Source: Jeotgalibaca caeni (GTDB taxonomy: Bacteria > Bacillota > Bacilli > Lactobacillales > Aerococcaceae). From it: DNA of 35,685 nt. The position numbers and the translations under genes are program-made. Of this stretch, positions 1 through 6,922 are shown piece by piece. The notes under the pieces are model-generated. The model had not been told where the DNA came from. It saw only the letters and a list, made by a program, of their open reading frames with translations, and made no database searches. Where the stretch lies: assembly GCF_028863945.1 (NCBI RefSeq), contig NZ_JARBEA010000027.1:1-35685 (forward strand), read 5' to 3'. Every line of letters starts with the position of its first letter. Positions within the stretch are counted from its first letter, which is position 1.

Positions 1-36
1 CAATCCCCTCTGGAATACAGAGGATTAGCAGCCTAA
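1..36 (+). CDS. 3' end of an upstream gene (11 residues), possibly tex
   Basis: The frame beginning at base 1 is open and ends at TAA 34-36, giving the tail QSPLEYRGLAA. Nothing in 11 residues identifies a family. In Bacillus and relatives the RNA-binding protein gene tex lies just upstream of the SprT-like gene, so tex is a reasonable guess from gene order only. About 110 non-coding bases separate this stop from the next gene. Confidence 0.35.
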   Translation, partial: QSPLEYRGLAA

Positions 37-149
37 GAAGGTGTTTTATGTTTGTCTCAAATCAGTATGTCAGTCTAAAAATTAGCGGGTTTTTCTTTTG
101 GTAATTTTCTGGTAAAGTGACAACATCCTAGAAGAAAGGGAGGATGTTA

Positions 150-602
150 GTGGAAGAAAAAGAGTTGCAGGTGCTGGTCGAAAACATTTCTATTGAATTC
201 TTCGGTAAACCCTTTGTTCATATTGCTCGCATGAATCAACGACTGCGGACAACAGGCGGTCGTTATTTACTTCAAACGCACGACCTAGAATTCAACCCCA
301 GAGTTCTGGAACGGTATGGAATGGAAGAATTAATTGGTGTTATTAAACATGAGTTGTGTCATTATCATCTTCACATTGAAGGGAAAGGGTACCAACACAA
401 GGATGAAGATTTTAAGTTGCTGTTGAAAGAGACGGGAGGCAACCGGTACGTAAAAGATTTACGCAATGAGACCGAAGCCCGGCCCAACTACATTTACCAC
501 TGCAAAGAATGCCAGTATAAATATCTACGAAAAAGAAAATTAAATACACGTAAATATGTGTGCGGACATTGCCGAGGGAAGTTAGCTTTGGTCCGTTCAT
601 GA
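150..602 (+). CDS. SprT-like zinc metalloprotein (YdcK/SprL family)
   Basis: About 150 residues, the usual length for SprT-like proteins of Firmicutes. The N-terminal half carries RLRTTGGRYLL and the metal-binding motif HELCH followed by YHLH (HExxH type). The C-terminal half has two CxxC pairs (CKEC and CGHC) forming a zinc ribbon. The family is related to SprT/Spartan proteases, but the bacterial function is not settled and no substrate can be named. Start choice: GGGAGG (138-143) directly abuts an ATG at 144 but lies six bases before a GTG at 150, so GTG 150 is preferred. ATG 144 (two residues longer) is possible. The family call is firm; the role is open. Confidence 0.88.
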   Translation: MEEKELQVLVENISIEFFGKPFVHIARMNQRLRTTGGRYLLQTHDLEFNPRVLERYGMEELIGVIKHELCHYHLHIEGKGYQHKDEDFKLLLKETGGNRYVKDLRNETEARPNYIYHCKECQYKYLRKRKLNTRKYVCGHCRGKLALVRS

Positions 603-618
603 TTTTGTTTATCAACTA

Positions 619-647
619 TTGACAGCTAAAGCGTTTCATATTACACT
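619..647 (+). promoter_or_regulatory. Probable promoter of the tRNA-Leu gene
   Basis: TTGACA at 619-624 and TACACT at 642-647 are 17 bp apart, placing the transcript start a few bases before the tRNA at 662. A perfect TATAAT at 647-652 overlaps, but it lies 22 bp from the -35 and would need another -35. Confidence 0.55.
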
Positions 648-661
648 ATAATAGTTGTCAC

Positions 662-744
662 GCGGTCATGGCGGAACGGCAGACGCGCCAGCTTGAGGGG
701 CTGGTGGGGGCAACCCCGTGGAGGTTCAAGTCCTCTTGGCCGCA
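662..744 (+). tRNA. tRNA-Leu (anticodon GAG)
   Basis: A full class II cloverleaf can be drawn. The acceptor stem GCGGTCA (662-668) pairs with TGGCCGC (737-743), with A744 as discriminator. The anticodon stem CCAGC/GCTGG (688-692/700-704) encloses the loop TTGAGGG, giving anticodon GAG at 695-697, which reads CUC/CUU leucine codons. A long variable arm with GGGG/CCCC pairing (706-719) is typical of tRNA-Leu. The T-arm loop is TTCAAGT (725-731). CCA is not encoded and would be added after transcription. Confidence 0.97.
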
Positions 745-762
745 TTGGTATATCAACGTTTT

Positions 763-797
763 GAAGGTGTCACTGAAAAGTGGCGCCTTCTTTTTTT
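763..797 (+). terminator. Rho-independent terminator of tRNA-Leu
   Basis: A 12-bp stem (763-774 with 779-790, two G-U pairs) with a GAAA loop is followed by seven T. It ends the single-tRNA transcript. Confidence 0.9.
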
Positions 798-826
798 GTT
801 ACGTCCCGCTTTCGTCCCGCTTTTTT

Positions 827-1042
827 TCATTTCTTCTTCTCCCTATTCCCATCCATAATCGCACCAATGACAATCCCCACACACATCCCAATCCCAGCTC
901 CTATTGCTAAACGATCGAGCAGCAATCCCACTACCACTCCAAATAGAAGCCCAAAAGAAATACCATAAGAAATATAGGAATTACTACTTTGTTTTTCGTC
1001 ATTCTCTTTTCTACTCTTATTATCATTTGAATTCTTCATCAT
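827..1042 (-). CDS. Small glycine-zipper membrane protein (71 aa)
   Basis: A short protein with a charged, Asn/Lys-rich N-terminus of about 24 residues. Two hydrophobic glycine-rich segments follow (about residues 25-43 and 46-64, with repeats such as GLLFGVVVG and GAGIGMCVGIVIGAIMD), then a basic tail. The GxxxG spacing suggests two packed transmembrane helices. AAGGGAGGA lies four bases before ATG 1042 and seven before ATG 1039, so either start works. It resembles the protein encoded at 2245-2538 in its membrane part. Such small proteins are common in Firmicutes and usually lack a known role; no function is proposed. Confidence 0.75.
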   Translation of the reverse strand: MMKNSNDNKSRKENDEKQSSNSYISYGISFGLLFGVVVGLLLDRLAIGAGIGMCVGIVIGAIMDGNREKKK

Positions 1043-1177
1043 GGAATCCTCCCTTAGCTTATTTTATGTGGTCATTTTACCAAAATCGATATTTTATTCA
1101 AAACAGACCTACTTACAGTAATTATAAGATTAGATATACGAAACATATTGGACAAAAAATCTGAATTATTGCTAATC

Positions 1178-1320
1178 GTTGCGATAAGGTAACCACACTT
1201 CATGCTATCGCAACGCAAGGACTCGTTCCGTTGCGATAGGAGAGCCCAACCCTGTTCTATCGCAACGCAAGAGCCTTTATCGTTGTGATAGCGAAACTTT
1301 TGCTCGCTCTATCAATACGA
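1178..1320. repeat. Tandem stem-loop repeats built on CTATCGCAACG
   Basis: The 11-mer CTATCGCAACG and its complement recur here. Unit 1 is 1205-1215 with 1229-1239 (perfect 11 bp, 13-base loop). Unit 2 is 1257-1267 with 1281-1291 (one G-T pair, 13-base loop). The units are exactly 52 bases apart. A lone half copy lies at 1178-1187, and a decayed copy (CTATCAATACG) near 1309. They fill the gap between the glycine-zipper gene and the thiT terminator. Confidence 0.8.
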
Positions 1321-1370
1321 AAGGTTCAAATAGAACTAGGGTCTGGTTTCCGGAAACTCCTCTGATACAA

Positions 1371-1414
1371 AAAATAACTCTCGCCACCCACCATAGGGCT
1401 ACGAGAGTTATTTT
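1371..1414 (-). terminator. Terminator of thiT
   Basis: A perfect 13-bp stem (1371-1383 with 1402-1414) is followed, on the minus strand, by a T run. It lies just past the thiT stop codon. Confidence 0.9.
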
Positions 1415-1430
1415 GTCTCAGATTCTATTA

Positions 1431-2006
1431 CTAATATCCATACTTCGCATTTTTAGGAATGTATAAATTAGGATTGGCTCGATAAGTTAGCAGCAAAACA
1501 ATGACCGTAAATACGGTTGTTGCGAATGCACTGGCTCCGTTCATGACAATAGAATAGAGCCATGGACTCCAATCAGCTGGAGCATACTGTCCCCAGAAGT
1601 AGTATCCAGCAATCGTATGCCAGAAGAAGCGAGCCACAGTTCCTACAATAGAAGCGATTGCGATATACAGAATTGCGCGTTTCGTTTGCTTATTTTGTGC
1701 GGCTGTTACGGTTGCGTTTGCCCAGAAACCAGCAAATCCAGTAAAAGTAAAGGCAACAAAGTATTCGATGAATCCTTGCAGGGGAGTCAGGATATCTGCG
1801 TTCCCGACAAAGAGATGCAAGATTCCCCATAAGAAGCTAGCGACTAAACCAGGGCCCCATCCGCGACGCAGAGCATACAAAACTAAAACAGGCTGTCCAA
1901 CTGTTATACTAAAGCTTGGTCCAACTTGCAGAGGTACGAACGAAAGGGCAGTTGCTAGAGCAGCCATAATCGTTCCCTCAATCCATAAACTTAAATTTTT
2001 CGACAA
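1431..2006 (-). CDS. thiT: ThiT, thiamine-specific S-component of an ECF transporter
   Basis: 191 residues with about six hydrophobic helices, the size of ThiT (YuaJ). ThiT captures thiamine at the membrane and works with the shared EcfA/A'/T module encoded elsewhere. Family hallmarks include IEGTIMAALATALS near the N-terminus, the GFIEYFVAF segment (the Glu-Tyr pair that contacts thiamine in the Lactococcus protein), RFFWHTIAGYYFWGQYAP, and YSIVMNGAS with the ligand-binding Asn. The frame stays open upstream, but that part is riboswitch. The true start is TTG at 2006-2004, seven bases after AAAGGAGGAGA. This start sits in the T run of the attenuator. Single-gene unit regulated by TPP, so it is probably expressed when thiamine is scarce. 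Confidence 0.95.
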   Translation of the reverse strand: MSKNLSLWIEGTIMAALATALSFVPLQVGPSFSITVGQPVLVLYALRRGWGPGLVASFLWGILHLFVGNADILTPLQGFIEYFVAFTFTGFAGFWANATVTAAQNKQTKRAILYIAIASIVGTVARFFWHTIAGYYFWGQYAPADWSPWLYSIVMNGASAFATTVFTVIVLLLTYRANPNLYIPKNAKYGY

Positions 2007-2059
2007 AAAAATCTCCTCCTTTATTGTAGAATGGAACAGACCTACGACAAAGGAGGAGA
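2005..2059 (-). terminator. TPP-riboswitch expression platform: terminator that also hides the thiT RBS
   Basis: On the minus strand TCTCCTCCTTT (2059-2049) pairs perfectly with AAAGGAGGAGA (2022-2012), with an inner GTAG/CTAC extension, followed by seven T (2011-2005). The 3' arm is the thiT Shine-Dalgarno sequence and the T run merges into the TTG start codon. The hairpin can therefore block both transcription and translation. Confidence 0.9.
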
Positions 2060-2081
2060 ATACACGTGACTTCTCTTCACT

Positions 2082-2167
2082 CACAATTCCTACGCTCGTA
2101 TTAACGATACAGGTTCGAAGGGTTAGAACTTTCATTCAATCTCAGCCATTTCTGGCACCCCTTTGTG
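2082..2167 (-). promoter_or_regulatory. TPP riboswitch (THI element) upstream of thiT
   Basis: The minus strand carries the conserved THI-box blocks in order: CACAA (P1 5' side), GGGGTGCC, GGCTGAGA, ACCCTTCGAACCTG, GTTAATACGAGCGTAGG, and TTGTG closing P1. The ACCCTT, GAACCTG and GTTAATAC-AGCGTAGG segments are the pyrophosphate- and pyrimidine-binding parts of the aptamer. Its placement between promoter region and thiT, with a terminator after it, fits an OFF switch for TPP. Confidence 0.97.
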
Positions 2168-2244
2168 ATAAGTGTCCTATTCAATTAAATATATCCTAGC
2201 ATAGAAGGAAAAAGAATGCAACAGCAAGATAGAATCTGTGTTCA

Positions 2245-2538
2245 TTATGAGATCGATTCGTTCTCAGGAGCTTCCTCTTTTCTTCTTTTCTTATTAAGAA
2301 AGAAGTCAATGATTCCACCTATAAGAATCCCAATTCCGAAACCTGCTGCCATGTTGTTGAAATATAATCCAATCAACATACCTGAAAACATCCCAATCAT
2401 GGTGAACAGGAAGGTATTTTCAGCTGGAGCAGATTCTTCGCTTGGTTTCCGCTTGTTATTCTCCAATGATGGATGCAATACGGGTGCGGTTTTTGGAAGG
2501 TTCCGTCTTTGTATCTGTGATTTTTTACGTTTAGCCAC
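2245..2538 (-). CDS. Small glycine-zipper membrane protein (97 aa)
   Basis: A basic, soluble-looking N-terminal half (about residues 1-40, rich in Lys/Arg/Pro) is followed by two glycine-rich hydrophobic segments (about 41-58 and 60-83) and a mixed-charge tail. The membrane part resembles the 71-residue protein at 827-1042: both have a GxxxG helix, a short polar turn, then an AxGxGIG-type helix ending in Asp. The start is GTG at 2538, with AAGGAA about eight bases upstream. It lies just upstream of the thiT riboswitch on the same strand. No function can be assigned. Confidence 0.75.
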   Translation of the reverse strand: MAKRKKSQIQRRNLPKTAPVLHPSLENNKRKPSEESAPAENTFLFTMIGMFSGMLIGLYFNNMAAGFGIGILIGGIIDFFLNKKRRKEEAPENESIS

Positions 2539-2612
2539 TAGCTTCGTTCCTTTCCCTAATCAAATTCTTTCTTATCTTATCAGGAAAAGAAAAACTTGTG
2601 AAGCAGACAAAG

Positions 2613-3407
2613 CTAATCTTCTTTAGGATCCATCACTACATCGTCTTCTTCGTGGAAATTATAAACACCATTTCCTTGAATCTTAAATGCATCGTCTTGT
2701 GGTTGATACCCTAAGTCAAAGTGCGCTTGAGAAATATCCATCCGAGGGAATCGGTTGTTGGAAACCCCGTTGACCAATAAGAATGGCTCGTGAATTTCTG
2801 CTTCCAGACACCGATCGATTAAATGGCACATATCGCATTTGGATAGGTGAGTGGCTAGGCCGTCTGCATCAGCAATCTCTGGGTCGATTTCACTATCGAA
2901 TCCACCAATGCGAATTCCAATAGACTCTTGATTATGATTGTAGGCGTGGAAGCTAGCCAATGCTTCCATGTATACTTTAGAAACTCCATACAGGTCGCCA
3001 GGACGAGGATAATCAGAAGTTTTCACTTGTACATTTAACGGATAACCGCTAATCGCATGAACAGAACTAGCAAAAATAATCCGCTTCACATGGTTGGTTT
3101 CTTTACATGCTTCTTCAAATAAGTTATGGGGAACTTTATAATTCAGGTCTAATAAGGTATCATAAAAATCTGCGTCCGGTCTTGGATCGCCGGCAAGATG
3201 AATCACATAATCAATGCCTTCCAGGAGTCCTTCCCAATTTTTAGGATCGACCAAGTCTACTTTTTTGGTAGTAGTACCTTCCAGTAGTTCTTTAGGCATT
3301 TCAGAAAAATCTACATCGACTAATGTTAAGTCGTGCTTCGCTTTTAAGTATTCCGTTAGAACGACCCCAATATTTCCAGAAGCCCCAGTTATTAAAACAG
3401 ATGACAT
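2613..3407 (-). CDS. NAD-dependent epimerase/dehydratase family protein (extended SDR, uronate-dehydrogenase-like)
   Basis: 264 residues with an extended SDR layout. The dinucleotide-binding loop TGASGNIG is at 7-14, acidic residues at the end of the second strand (D31, D33) suggest NAD preference, IHLAGDP lies at about 69-75, ASS at 113-115, and the catalytic YxxxK is YGVSK (Y140, K144). The C-terminal substrate part is short and includes GIRIGGF and an RMDIS..A..LGYQPQDD ending. Together these look more like uronate dehydrogenase and its relatives than sugar-nucleotide epimerases. GAGGAGG precedes the ATG. It stands alone between divergent units, so its substrate cannot be inferred from context. 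Confidence 0.85.
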   Translation of the reverse strand: MSSVLITGASGNIGVVLTEYLKAKHDLTLVDVDFSEMPKELLEGTTTKKVDLVDPKNWEGLLEGIDYVIHLAGDPRPDADFYDTLLDLNYKVPHNLFEEACKETNHVKRIIFASSVHAISGYPLNVQVKTSDYPRPGDLYGVSKVYMEALASFHAYNHNQESIGIRIGGFDSEIDPEIADADGLATHLSKCDMCHLIDRCLEAEIHEPFLLVNGVSNNRFPRMDISQAHFDLGYQPQDDAFKIQGNGVYNFHEEDDVVMDPKED

Positions 3408-3567
3408 AAGAAAACCTCCTCATTATTCTATTACAGCTAAATTTATGCTTTTACCCAAAAAAAGTCAAAAGATATCTATTTTGGGAGGAAACATGGAAAA
3501 GAAAGGAAAGTCTTAACGGAATACGTTATACTAGTACCGAAAGAAATCCCTGAAAGGAGCCAATTCG

Positions 3568-4341
3568 ATGCCGGAAATGGATTACGAATTATACATGGAT
3601 ACAGCGATGCTTGCTGGGAAAATTATGTTAGAAAGTAACGCTGAAACCTATCGTGTAGAAGAAACAGTATCTCGTATTCTTCACATGACCAATTTAGAAC
3701 TGATTGATGCGCTTGCGCTCACGACAGGGCTTGTCGCTACATTGGACAACCCGGATATGGATGCCATAACGGTAGTGAAACGGATTCCTTCGCGTTCTAC
3801 AAATTTGAATAAAATCACCAAAGTAAATGATATTTCCCGCCAATTCACCTCAGGAAGAATTACGATTCAAGAAGCCTATTATGCTCTGCAAAATATTGAC
3901 GAACTACAGTATGATCGTCAGCAAAAAGCTTTTGCGATGATTGCATTTACACAAGCAACGCTCGTTATGTACGGAGGGTCGATAACGGATTTTCTTTATT
4001 TACTTCCCGTTTCAATCTTTGTTGCGGTTGTGCTTCATTACGGAGAACGCTGGCGCGTGAAGTCTTTTATTCTAGACATGGTTGCGTGCTTTATCATTGC
4101 TCTAAGTACTACATTGATAGCTGGTTTTTTTGATATAACGGTTCAAGGTGACTTGATGATTATTTCTGCCATTATGCAATTACTGCCGGGTACGGCAATG
4201 ACAAATGGGGTTCGGGACATTTTCCGAAGTGACTATATGTCAGGCGGAGCGAAAATATTAGAAGCCTTAATGATTGGTATCTTTATCGCTATTGGGATAG
4301 GGGTTGGCCTCGTCTTAGGAGGGAGGATTATCGCATGGTAG
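3568..4341 (+). CDS. Threonine/serine exporter family protein, ThrE N-terminal domain type (YjjP-like)
   Basis: 257 residues. A soluble N-terminal region of about 120 residues carries the typical AGKIMLESNAETYRVEETV segment, then about five hydrophobic helices. LLPGTAMTNGVRDI near 208-221 is a family signature. In split ThrE systems this protein pairs with a small YjjB-like membrane protein, encoded here immediately downstream with a 7-base overlap, so the two are probably co-translated subunits. Members export threonine/serine (Corynebacterium ThrE) or succinate (E. coli YjjPB); the substrate here is not visible. AAAGGAG precedes the ATG and a TATACT -10 lies near 3527. Confidence 0.9.
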   Translation: MPEMDYELYMDTAMLAGKIMLESNAETYRVEETVSRILHMTNLELIDALALTTGLVATLDNPDMDAITVVKRIPSRSTNLNKITKVNDISRQFTSGRITIQEAYYALQNIDELQYDRQQKAFAMIAFTQATLVMYGGSITDFLYLLPVSIFVAVVLHYGERWRVKSFILDMVACFIIALSTTLIAGFFDITVQGDLMIISAIMQLLPGTAMTNGVRDIFRSDYMSGGAKILEALMIGIFIAIGIGVGLVLGGRIIAW

Positions 4342-4802
4342 AGATGTTGATTGGATCTACAGCAGCGTTTATCGCGGTTTATTTTTTTGCCATTCTGTTA
4401 GATGCGCCCAAACGGTCCTTGTGGTATGCGGCATGGACAGGGGGAGTCGGTTGGTTCATTAACTTGTTTTCGCTCCACTATTTTGAAAAAGGGGTTGCTA
4501 CCTTTTTTGCTGGAATAGCGATTGCTCTACTGTCACAAGTTTTCGCTCGTCGACTGAAGACGCCAACTACCATTTATTTCCTGCCTGGTTTTATTCCGAT
4601 TGTCCCTGGGGAAGGGGTATATCGAGCGGTATTCGCATTTATTGAAGGTGACTACGGGACAGCGCAGATGCAATTAAATGAAGCGATGTTGGTATCGGGA
4701 GCGATTGCCATGTCAATCTTTATTGTAGATAGTATTTTCAGTTTACAGGCTCGGCTTGCTACTTTAAGCAGGGCCAAACAACAGGAAGAACCAATCGAAT
4801 AG
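4335..4802 (+). CDS. Threonine/serine exporter family protein, ThrE_2/YjjB-like
   Basis: 155 residues, nearly all hydrophobic, with four to five transmembrane segments. The family motif FLPGFIPIVPGEGVYRA lies about two-thirds along. It is the second half of a split ThrE exporter, matching the C-terminal domain of single-chain ThrE. Its start codon overlaps the stop of the preceding gene (shared ATGGTAG), which points to translational coupling. Confidence 0.9.
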   Translation: MVEMLIGSTAAFIAVYFFAILLDAPKRSLWYAAWTGGVGWFINLFSLHYFEKGVATFFAGIAIALLSQVFARRLKTPTTIYFLPGFIPIVPGEGVYRAVFAFIEGDYGTAQMQLNEAMLVSGAIAMSIFIVDSIFSLQARLATLSRAKQQEEPIE

Positions 4803-4878
4803 GTTGACATCAAGTTGTAACCAAATTAATAAACAATCGTAAACGAATGATGCTAGTATGATGCAGAAAGGAGTCAAG

Positions 4879-5502
4879 ATGATGCCAGAAGAAAATGAAG
4901 AAACTCGTTCACAGCGATTCAAAAACCGCAAACGATCGAACCTAGTTGTAAAATTGGCGATTGGATTGGTTGCTCTAGTGGCAATTATATTCGTATTGGA
5001 ATTCTTTATCGGAGATCCAAATGAGGTTCCAGAGTGGGAACAAGTTGCAGAGAGCGGTGAAGAATCTACTTCGCAAGAGGTCGATGAAAGTGAATCAGAG
5101 AGTGCAGAAGAATCAGTAGAGAGTGAATCAGAGAGCGAATCGGAAGAAGAATCGGAAGATGATTTTAATATTCGGGAAGTAACTTCAGAAGATCCCAACG
5201 TAATTCGAACGTTTGTGGGAGAATGGCCGCCAATCGGTACGGAGCAAGGTGAACCGCATGTGATTAATTACGATGAAGGCAGCGCAGATCGAATTGAAAT
5301 CAAGCGTGCTGCTTCCGTTGTCACGAGTGTGCCGGAAGACGATATGATTGAACATTGGATTGGCAACAACGGAGAGCAGCAAGTAACTGCCACAATCAGC
5401 CAAATTTCTACAGGAGACATCTATAAAGTGTACTTGAGATGGGTTGCTGGCGAAGGTTGGCAAGTAACACGTTACGAAGAGTTGGTTCAGGTTATTCAAT
5501 AA
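4879..5502 (+). CDS. YrrS-like protein (DUF1510): single-pass membrane protein with acidic linker
   Basis: 207 residues. A short cytoplasmic N-terminus rich in Arg/Lys (about 10-24, including QRFKNRKRS) is followed by one transmembrane helix (about 25-46). A low-complexity Ser/Glu linker (about 58-95) leads to a folded C-terminal domain carrying EWPPIGTEQGEPH, as in Bacillus YrrS. The topology (basic inside, domain outside) fits a cell-envelope protein. The start is ATG 4879, five bases after AAAGGAGT; the ATG at 4858 has no ribosome binding site. YrrS is reported as a partner of the division regulator GpsB, which binds basic N-terminal motifs. Whether this protein does so is inference. Confidence 0.8.
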   Translation: MMPEENEETRSQRFKNRKRSNLVVKLAIGLVALVAIIFVLEFFIGDPNEVPEWEQVAESGEESTSQEVDESESESAEESVESESESESEEESEDDFNIREVTSEDPNVIRTFVGEWPPIGTEQGEPHVINYDEGSADRIEIKRAASVVTSVPEDDMIEHWIGNNGEQQVTATISQISTGDIYKVYLRWVAGEGWQVTRYEELVQVIQ

Positions 5503-5504
5503 AA

Positions 5505-5551
5505 AAGTGGCAAGAGGGTTCAATTTGAACGACTCTTGCCACTTTTTTTAT
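5505..5551. terminator. Bidirectional terminator between the YrrS-like gene and the 75-aa gene
   Basis: AAGTGGCAAGAG (5505-5516) pairs with CTCTTGCCACTT (5533-5544), extended by an inner GTTC/GAAC, with T runs on both strands. It serves two converging genes and overlaps the last codons of the minus-strand gene. Confidence 0.9.
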
Positions 5552-5775
5552 TGTTCGCTATCGTAGCGTATTTCCATTTCCTTCATTTCTGAGAAGCTGA
5601 CTTGATCCTGTGCTTTTAATGCGAGGAACAAGTTAAAATCATCTCTCGCCTCATGGTCCGCTGCATCCCATACAGCAAAATCAGCTTCGTCTTTTTCATC
5701 CCAAGCTAAATCCTCTTGGAAACCAAGCATGCCATCACGCCATTCTCGGTAACTTTCGTATATATCTTCCTTCAT
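5548..5775 (-). CDS. Small acidic hypothetical protein (75 aa)
   Basis: Very acidic and rich in Asp, Glu, Trp and Phe, with no membrane segment or signal peptide. It is probably a small soluble helical protein. It follows the GNAT acetyltransferase gene by 18 bases on the same strand, so they form an operon. The ribosome binding site is weak (AAGGTG about nine bases upstream). No family is recognised. It may work with the acetyltransferase, but only position supports that. Confidence 0.65.
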   Translation of the reverse strand: MKEDIYESYREWRDGMLGFQEDLAWDEKDEADFAVWDAADHEARDDFNLFLALKAQDQVSFSEMKEMEIRYDSEQ

Positions 5776-5793
5776 CTTGCTCGTTCACCTTCC

Positions 5794-6255
5794 CTAACGA
5801 ATGACATAGACCATTTCGTTTTTTCTTTGCTCTAAATCGACACTGCCGCGCATGAAGCCGGCATTTTCTAATGTTTTTCTTCCTGCAGGATTTCCGATAT
5901 CTACCCAAGTAATCACACGCTCATATTCGGGAAAACTTTCCACATAAGAAAGGAAAGCTCGTACTGCAGCTGTTCCAAAACCTTGTTGCTGGAATTGGGA
6001 ATCGACGAACAGTTCTTCTAACACGATGTGACTTGTAGTTGGATATAAATGAAAGAACAGAAATCCAACTGCACGAAGGTTTTCCGTTATGACGAGTGGA
6101 ATACGTGTTTCCGGCTCAACGTACGCCCGTGCAATACTGTCCGAAACAGGATGAACGTACTTCTGTTGCCATCCTTCTACGGAAAGGGTGAGGCAGGCTT
6201 CCACATTCTCTGGTGATAAATTCGTTAATTCAATCAAAGGAATGCTCCTTTCCAA
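5794..6255 (-). CDS. GNAT family N-acetyltransferase
   Basis: 153 residues with the GNAT pattern: LEELFVDSQFQQQGFGTAAV contains the beta-4 strand and the acetyl-CoA pyrophosphate loop Q-x-x-G-x-G/A (QQQGFGT). NPAGRKTLENAGF gives the late N-x-A-x-x-x-x-E-x-x-G-F motif. The general layout recalls polyamine acetyltransferases of the BltD/SpeG kind, but the acceptor cannot be told from sequence. It is the first gene of a two-gene unit ending at the bidirectional terminator near 5505-5551. AAAGGAG lies just before the ATG. Confidence 0.88.
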   Translation of the reverse strand: MERSIPLIELTNLSPENVEACLTLSVEGWQQKYVHPVSDSIARAYVEPETRIPLVITENLRAVGFLFFHLYPTTSHIVLEELFVDSQFQQQGFGTAAVRAFLSYVESFPEYERVITWVDIGNPAGRKTLENAGFMRGSVDLEQRKNEMVYVIR

Positions 6256-6303
6256 AAGATAGTCTTATTATACAAGAGCAAAAAGGAAAAGTCAGTGGGA
6301 ACG

Positions 6304-6312
6304 TGATATGAT
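6304..6312 (+). promoter_or_regulatory. Extended -10 promoter of niaR
   Basis: TGATATGAT is an extended -10 (TG, one base, TATGAT), about 40 bases before the niaR GTG start. No clear -35 is seen. No obvious copy of the NiaR palindrome lies here. Confidence 0.5.
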
Positions 6313-6353
6313 AGGACAAGATAATCTGATTGAAAGTCAGGAAGGTGTAAAAA

Positions 6354-6875
6354 GTGAATGCATCAGAAAGAAGAATAAAAATTCAAGAAATCTTAAAAGC
6401 TACCAAAGAGCCGATTAGTGCACGGAAATTAGCGGAACAGTTCCAGGTTAGCCGACAAATCATTGTAGGAGATATTGCACTACTTCGTGCAGAAGGACAT
6501 GAGATTGTGGCAACCCCAAGAGGGTACCTTTCCAATGAACCGGATGAGAAGGACAGTGGATTATTTGTGGGGAAGGTAGTGTGTCAACATTCCGAAAAAC
6601 AAACGGAAGAAGAGCTACGGTTGATAATCGATCATGGTGGAGAGGTTCTGAATGTCGAAATCGAGCATCCTTTTTATGGAGTGCTGGCAGGAGAATTAAG
6701 GATTCAGTCACGTTACGATATTCAATGTTTTCTCAAGGAAATGGGTGAGCAGCAATCGAAAATGCTGTCTTCTTTGACGCATGGAATCCACTTGCATACG
6801 ATTCGCAGTGTGAATGAAGAAACGTTTTTGCGCATCAAGTCCGCATTGAGAGAAGCAGGGATTTTGTACGAGTAA
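6354..6875 (+). CDS. niaR: NiaR, niacin-responsive transcriptional repressor
   Basis: 173 residues. The N-terminal winged helix-turn-helix (about 1-60, with ISARKLAEQFQVSRQIIVGDIALLR) is followed by the 3H domain, named for three conserved histidines and seen here in CQHS, IDHGGEVLNVEIEHPFYG and LTHGIHLHTI. NiaR (YrxA) binds nicotinic acid as corepressor, uses a metal held by the histidines, and represses NAD synthesis or niacin uptake genes. The next gene is niaX, with a palindrome over its promoter, which confirms the call. The start is GTG, six bases after GGAAGGTG. Confidence 0.95.
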   Translation: MNASERRIKIQEILKATKEPISARKLAEQFQVSRQIIVGDIALLRAEGHEIVATPRGYLSNEPDEKDSGLFVGKVVCQHSEKQTEEELRLIIDHGGEVLNVEIEHPFYGVLAGELRIQSRYDIQCFLKEMGEQQSKMLSSLTHGIHLHTIRSVNEETFLRIKSALREAGILYE

Positions 6876-6882
6876 GGGTGTA

Positions 6883-6910
6883 TTGACTTTTGGGAGAATC
6901 ACTTTATAAT
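6883..6910 (+). promoter_or_regulatory. Promoter of niaX
   Basis: TTGACT (6883-6888) and a perfect TATAAT (6905-6910) are separated by 16 bp. It lies right after the niaR stop codon, so niaX has its own promoter. Confidence 0.85.
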
Positions 6911-6922
6911 GAAGTTTAGTCG

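Noticed and set aside
668-910. 80-residue plus-strand ORF over the tRNA and terminator
   Set aside because: It runs through tRNA-Leu and its terminator; low-complexity translation.
1768-2199. 143-residue plus-strand ORF opposite thiT
   Set aside because: Antisense shadow of thiT and the TPP riboswitch.
3493-3516. Seven-codon ORF (MEKKGKS) after GGGAGG
   Set aside because: Has a good ribosome binding site but is AG-rich and not placed as a leader to any gene; probably chance.
5090-5160. Ser/Glu codon repeats in the YrrS-like gene
   Set aside because: An in-frame low-complexity linker normal for the family, not a DNA repeat element.
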